Below are positions 6,598 to 7,816 of a stretch of DNA of 7,816 nucleotides, piece after piece; position 1 is the first letter of the stretch, and each line of letters opens with the position of its first letter. The notes beneath the pieces are model-generated. The model searched no databases, was not told the DNA's origin, and was given only the letters and a program-made list of their open reading frames with translations. The stretch covers positions 37,919-45,734 of the forward strand of contig DJUJ01000004.1 in assembly GCA_002438345.1 (NCBI GenBank). Direction: 5' to 3'. The position numbers were made by a program, and so were the translations under genes. The DNA is from Paenibacillus sp. UBA6285 (GTDB taxonomy: Bacteria > Bacillota > Bacilli > Paenibacillales > Paenibacillaceae).

Positions 6598-7284
6598 TCA
6601 ATTTCCATAGTAGTAGTAGTAGTAACCTTCGCTGGCTTTACGTTTCACATTATTGAGAACCACCCCAAGCATCTTAGCACCTACACGATCAAGGTTGGTT
6701 TTAGCTTTCACTGCAATATCGCGTTTTACCTTGCCATAGCTGACGACCATAATGACACCATCACTCTTGGAAGCCATAATCTGCGCATCCGTAACCGCCA
6801 ATAACGGTGGGGTATCAATAAGAATGACATCATAACGCTGACGCAAGTCCTGCAAAAGAGTACTCATCCGATTGGAAGCCATCATTTCCGCAGGGTTTGG
6901 CGGGATCGATCCAGAGGTCATGATGGAAAGATTGGGAACGCCAGAGTCTTGGACAGTGTCCTCAAGAACAGCCTGCTGAGACAGCAGCGACGATAAACCG
7001 AAACGGTTACTAAGTGAAAAAGTCTTGTGAGCTGTGGGCTTCCGCAAATCCGCGTCAATCAAGAGTACTTTCTTATCTGCCTGTGCGTATGCCGCCGCTA
7101 GGTTAGCAGATACCGTAGATTTACCTTCCTCCGGACCGGACGAAGTTACCATGATTACTTGAATGGTCTCATCCACAGAGGAAAAATCAATATTCGTGCG
7201 CAGCGCGCGAAACGCTTCCGATACAGGCGAGCGCGGGTTCGTAACGGTAATCAGATGACGTTGTTTATTTGGCAGCTGTGACAT
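6598..7284 (-). CDS. epsB: Bacterial tyrosine autokinase, EpsB/CapB/YwqD-type
   Basis: Cytoplasmic BY-kinase, which autophosphorylates its C-terminal tyrosines and works with the membrane modulator to control polysaccharide polymerisation and export. It has 228 residues, the normal size of the separate Firmicute form. The N-terminal E-x2-R-x2-R oligomerisation motif is Glu23, Arg26, Arg29. Walker A is GPEEGKST (50-57), Walker A' is VLLIDADLRK (73-82), and Walker B is VILIDTPP (153-160). The C-terminus is a run of six tyrosines (221-226) followed by Gly-Asn. The ATG at 7282-7284 is preceded by a purine-rich AAAGGCGGGGGA; a longer frame from a GTG at 7339-7341 would add an unlikely His/Arg-rich leader that is the out-of-frame reading of the modulator's Gln/Thr repeat. 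The start overlaps the modulator gene by 20 bases, indicating coupled translation of the kinase and its activator. Confidence 0.95.
   Translation of the reverse strand: MSQLPNKQRHLITVTNPRSPVSEAFRALRTNIDFSSVDETIQVIMVTSSGPEEGKSTVSANLAAAYAQADKKVLLIDADLRKPTAHKTFSLSNRFGLSSLLSQQAVLEDTVQDSGVPNLSIMTSGSIPPNPAEMMASNRMSTLLQDLRQRYDVILIDTPPLLAVTDAQIMASKSDGVIMVVSYGKVKRDIAVKAKTNLDRVGAKMLGVVLNNVKRKASEGYYYYYYGN
6607..6624 (-). repeat. Tyrosine-codon run (TAC x5 then TAT) at the kinase C-terminus
   Basis: Five identical TAC codons and one TAT encode six consecutive tyrosines, the expected autophosphorylation cluster. The trinucleotide repeat could slip in replication in whole codons, altering the number of phosphorylatable tyrosines without a frameshift. 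Confidence 0.85.
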
Positions 7285-7816
7285 GTTCGAGGTCCCCCGC
7301 CTTTCTGGATGATTGCGTCTGTGTCTGTGCCTGTGTTGCACCTTGTTTGCTTTCTTCTTGACCTAATCTTGTAATCATAGCTATCGTTGGCAGACCCAAA
7401 TATTTCTCAATGTCTGCTTCTGTCTTCAGCGTATCGTCCATGTATTCCAGCAGGAAAGCAATCCCTAAGCCAATCATCAAAGAAACGATGAAAGCTATAG
7501 CCATGTTCATTAAGACATTCGGTTCTACGGGTCCTGGCTCGATAAGTGGATTCACTTTAGCCTCATTCAGAATCGATACGTTCTGCACGTTAAATAGATT
7601 AGGAATCTCATCCTTGAATACAAGTGAAATGGCATTCACGATTTCAGCAGCTCGTTGATACGAGTTATCTCGAACGACAAGTGTCATCACCTGCGTGTTA
7701 TTGACGGAGCTCACATTAACCTTCTTCAACAGTTCTTCCGCGGTAATATTGAATTGCGGATAATCCTTCGTAACAATATCAAGGATGGCTGGAGTCTTAA
7801 TAATTTCCTTATACGT
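7265..7816 (-). CDS. epsA: Wzz-type polysaccharide co-polymerase / kinase modulator, EpsA/CapA/YwqC-like (5' part missing)
   Basis: Membrane protein that sets polysaccharide chain length and activates the partner tyrosine kinase. The frame stays open to the window edge, so the visible 183 residues are the C-terminal part and the first membrane helix is outside the window; an internal TTG at 7727-7729 is not the start. Visible are the extracellular end of the Wzz domain, the proline-rich PGPVEPN segment just before the second membrane helix (visible residues about 101-124), and the cytoplasmic continuation EYMDDTLKTEADIEKYLGLP (124-143), typical of this family. The tail then becomes low-complexity (Gln/Thr/Ala repeat) and ends in HVTAAK. 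In this family the cytoplasmic tail contacts and activates the kinase; its gene follows here with a 20-base overlap. Family assignment is firm; which polymer it controls is inferred. Confidence 0.94.
   Translation of the reverse strand, partial: TYKEIIKTPAILDIVTKDYPQFNITAEELLKKVNVSSVNNTQVMTLVVRDNSYQRAAEIVNAISLVFKDEIPNLFNVQNVSILNEAKVNPLIEPGPVEPNVLMNMAIAFIVSLMIGLGIAFLLEYMDDTLKTEADIEKYLGLPTIAMITRLGQEESKQGATQAQTQTQSSRKAGDLEHVTAAK
7293..7304 (-). promoter_or_regulatory. Ribosome binding site of the kinase gene, inside the modulator gene
   Basis: Minus-strand AAAGGCGGGGGA. The G run ends 9 bases before the ATG at 7282-7284. It lies within the last codons of the modulator gene and supports the internal ATG over the longer GTG frame. 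Confidence 0.7.
7313..7336 (-). repeat. Degenerate 6-base tandem repeat coding for a Gln/Thr/Ala tail
   Basis: The minus strand reads about four imperfect copies of ACACAG, coding TQAQTQTQ in the cytoplasmic tail of the modulator. It is probably a flexible linker between the membrane-proximal motif and the C-terminus. The same bases in another frame give a His/Arg-rich string that falsely extends the kinase gene. Confidence 0.7.

Noticed and set aside
6557..6601. A 15-residue N-terminal extension of the dehydratase from a TTG
   Set aside because: GGAGG lies inside this stretch, 8 bases before the ATG, and the family normally starts just before the first membrane helix.
7285..7341. A 19-residue N-terminal extension of the tyrosine kinase from a GTG
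   Set aside because: The extra His/Arg-rich residues are the out-of-frame reading of the modulator's Gln/Thr repeat. A good purine-rich site favours the ATG at 7282-7284.

Overview
The window is a stretch of an exopolysaccharide or capsule biosynthesis operon from a low-to-moderate GC Firmicute, most likely Paenibacillus or a close relative. Three things point there. The Wzz-type modulator and its tyrosine kinase are separate genes, as in Gram-positives. Ribosome binding sites are strong and purine-rich. A secreted protein carries two copper-amine-oxidase-N-type 'stalk' domains, which are very common in Paenibacillus. The genus is inferred from gene content only; no rRNA or other marker is present.

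All nine genes lie on the minus strand, so transcription runs from position 7816 towards 1. In that order they are: the end of a Wzz/EpsA-type polymerisation modulator (cut by the window edge); an EpsB/CapB-type tyrosine autokinase; a PglF/EpsC-type UDP-GlcNAc 4,6-dehydratase; a membrane-anchored protein of unknown function with an internal 32-residue duplication; a secreted stalk-domain protein; an EpsL/PglC-type phosphoglycosyl transferase; a single-domain ATP-grasp ligase; a HAD-family phosphatase; and the first 215 codons of an EpsN/PglE-type aminotransferase (cut by the window edge). Neighbours overlap or are separated by at most 45 bases. No terminator, promoter, RNA gene, mobile element or CRISPR array is visible, and no gene-free stretch exceeds about 50 bases. 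The promoter should lie beyond position 7816.

The recognisable pathway is assembly of a 4-amino-4,6-dideoxy sugar on an undecaprenyl carrier. The dehydratase makes the 4-keto-6-deoxy UDP-HexNAc, the aminotransferase installs the 4-amino group, and the phosphoglycosyl transferase loads a sugar phosphate onto the lipid. The modulator and kinase pair would control chain length or export. The order parallels the Bacillus subtilis eps operon (epsA-B-C ... L-M-N), with one clear difference: the slot of epsM, the acetyltransferase that N-acylates the new amino group, holds the ATP-grasp and HAD pair. That suggests the amino sugar may be modified by an ATP-dependent amide ligase, and this is the most interesting hypothesis in the window.

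Base composition also changes. Sampled blocks right of about position 3000 run at roughly 45-58% GC, while sampled blocks to the left run at about 15-30%. This fits a conserved regulatory and export half joined to a more variable, probably transferred, sugar-specific half.
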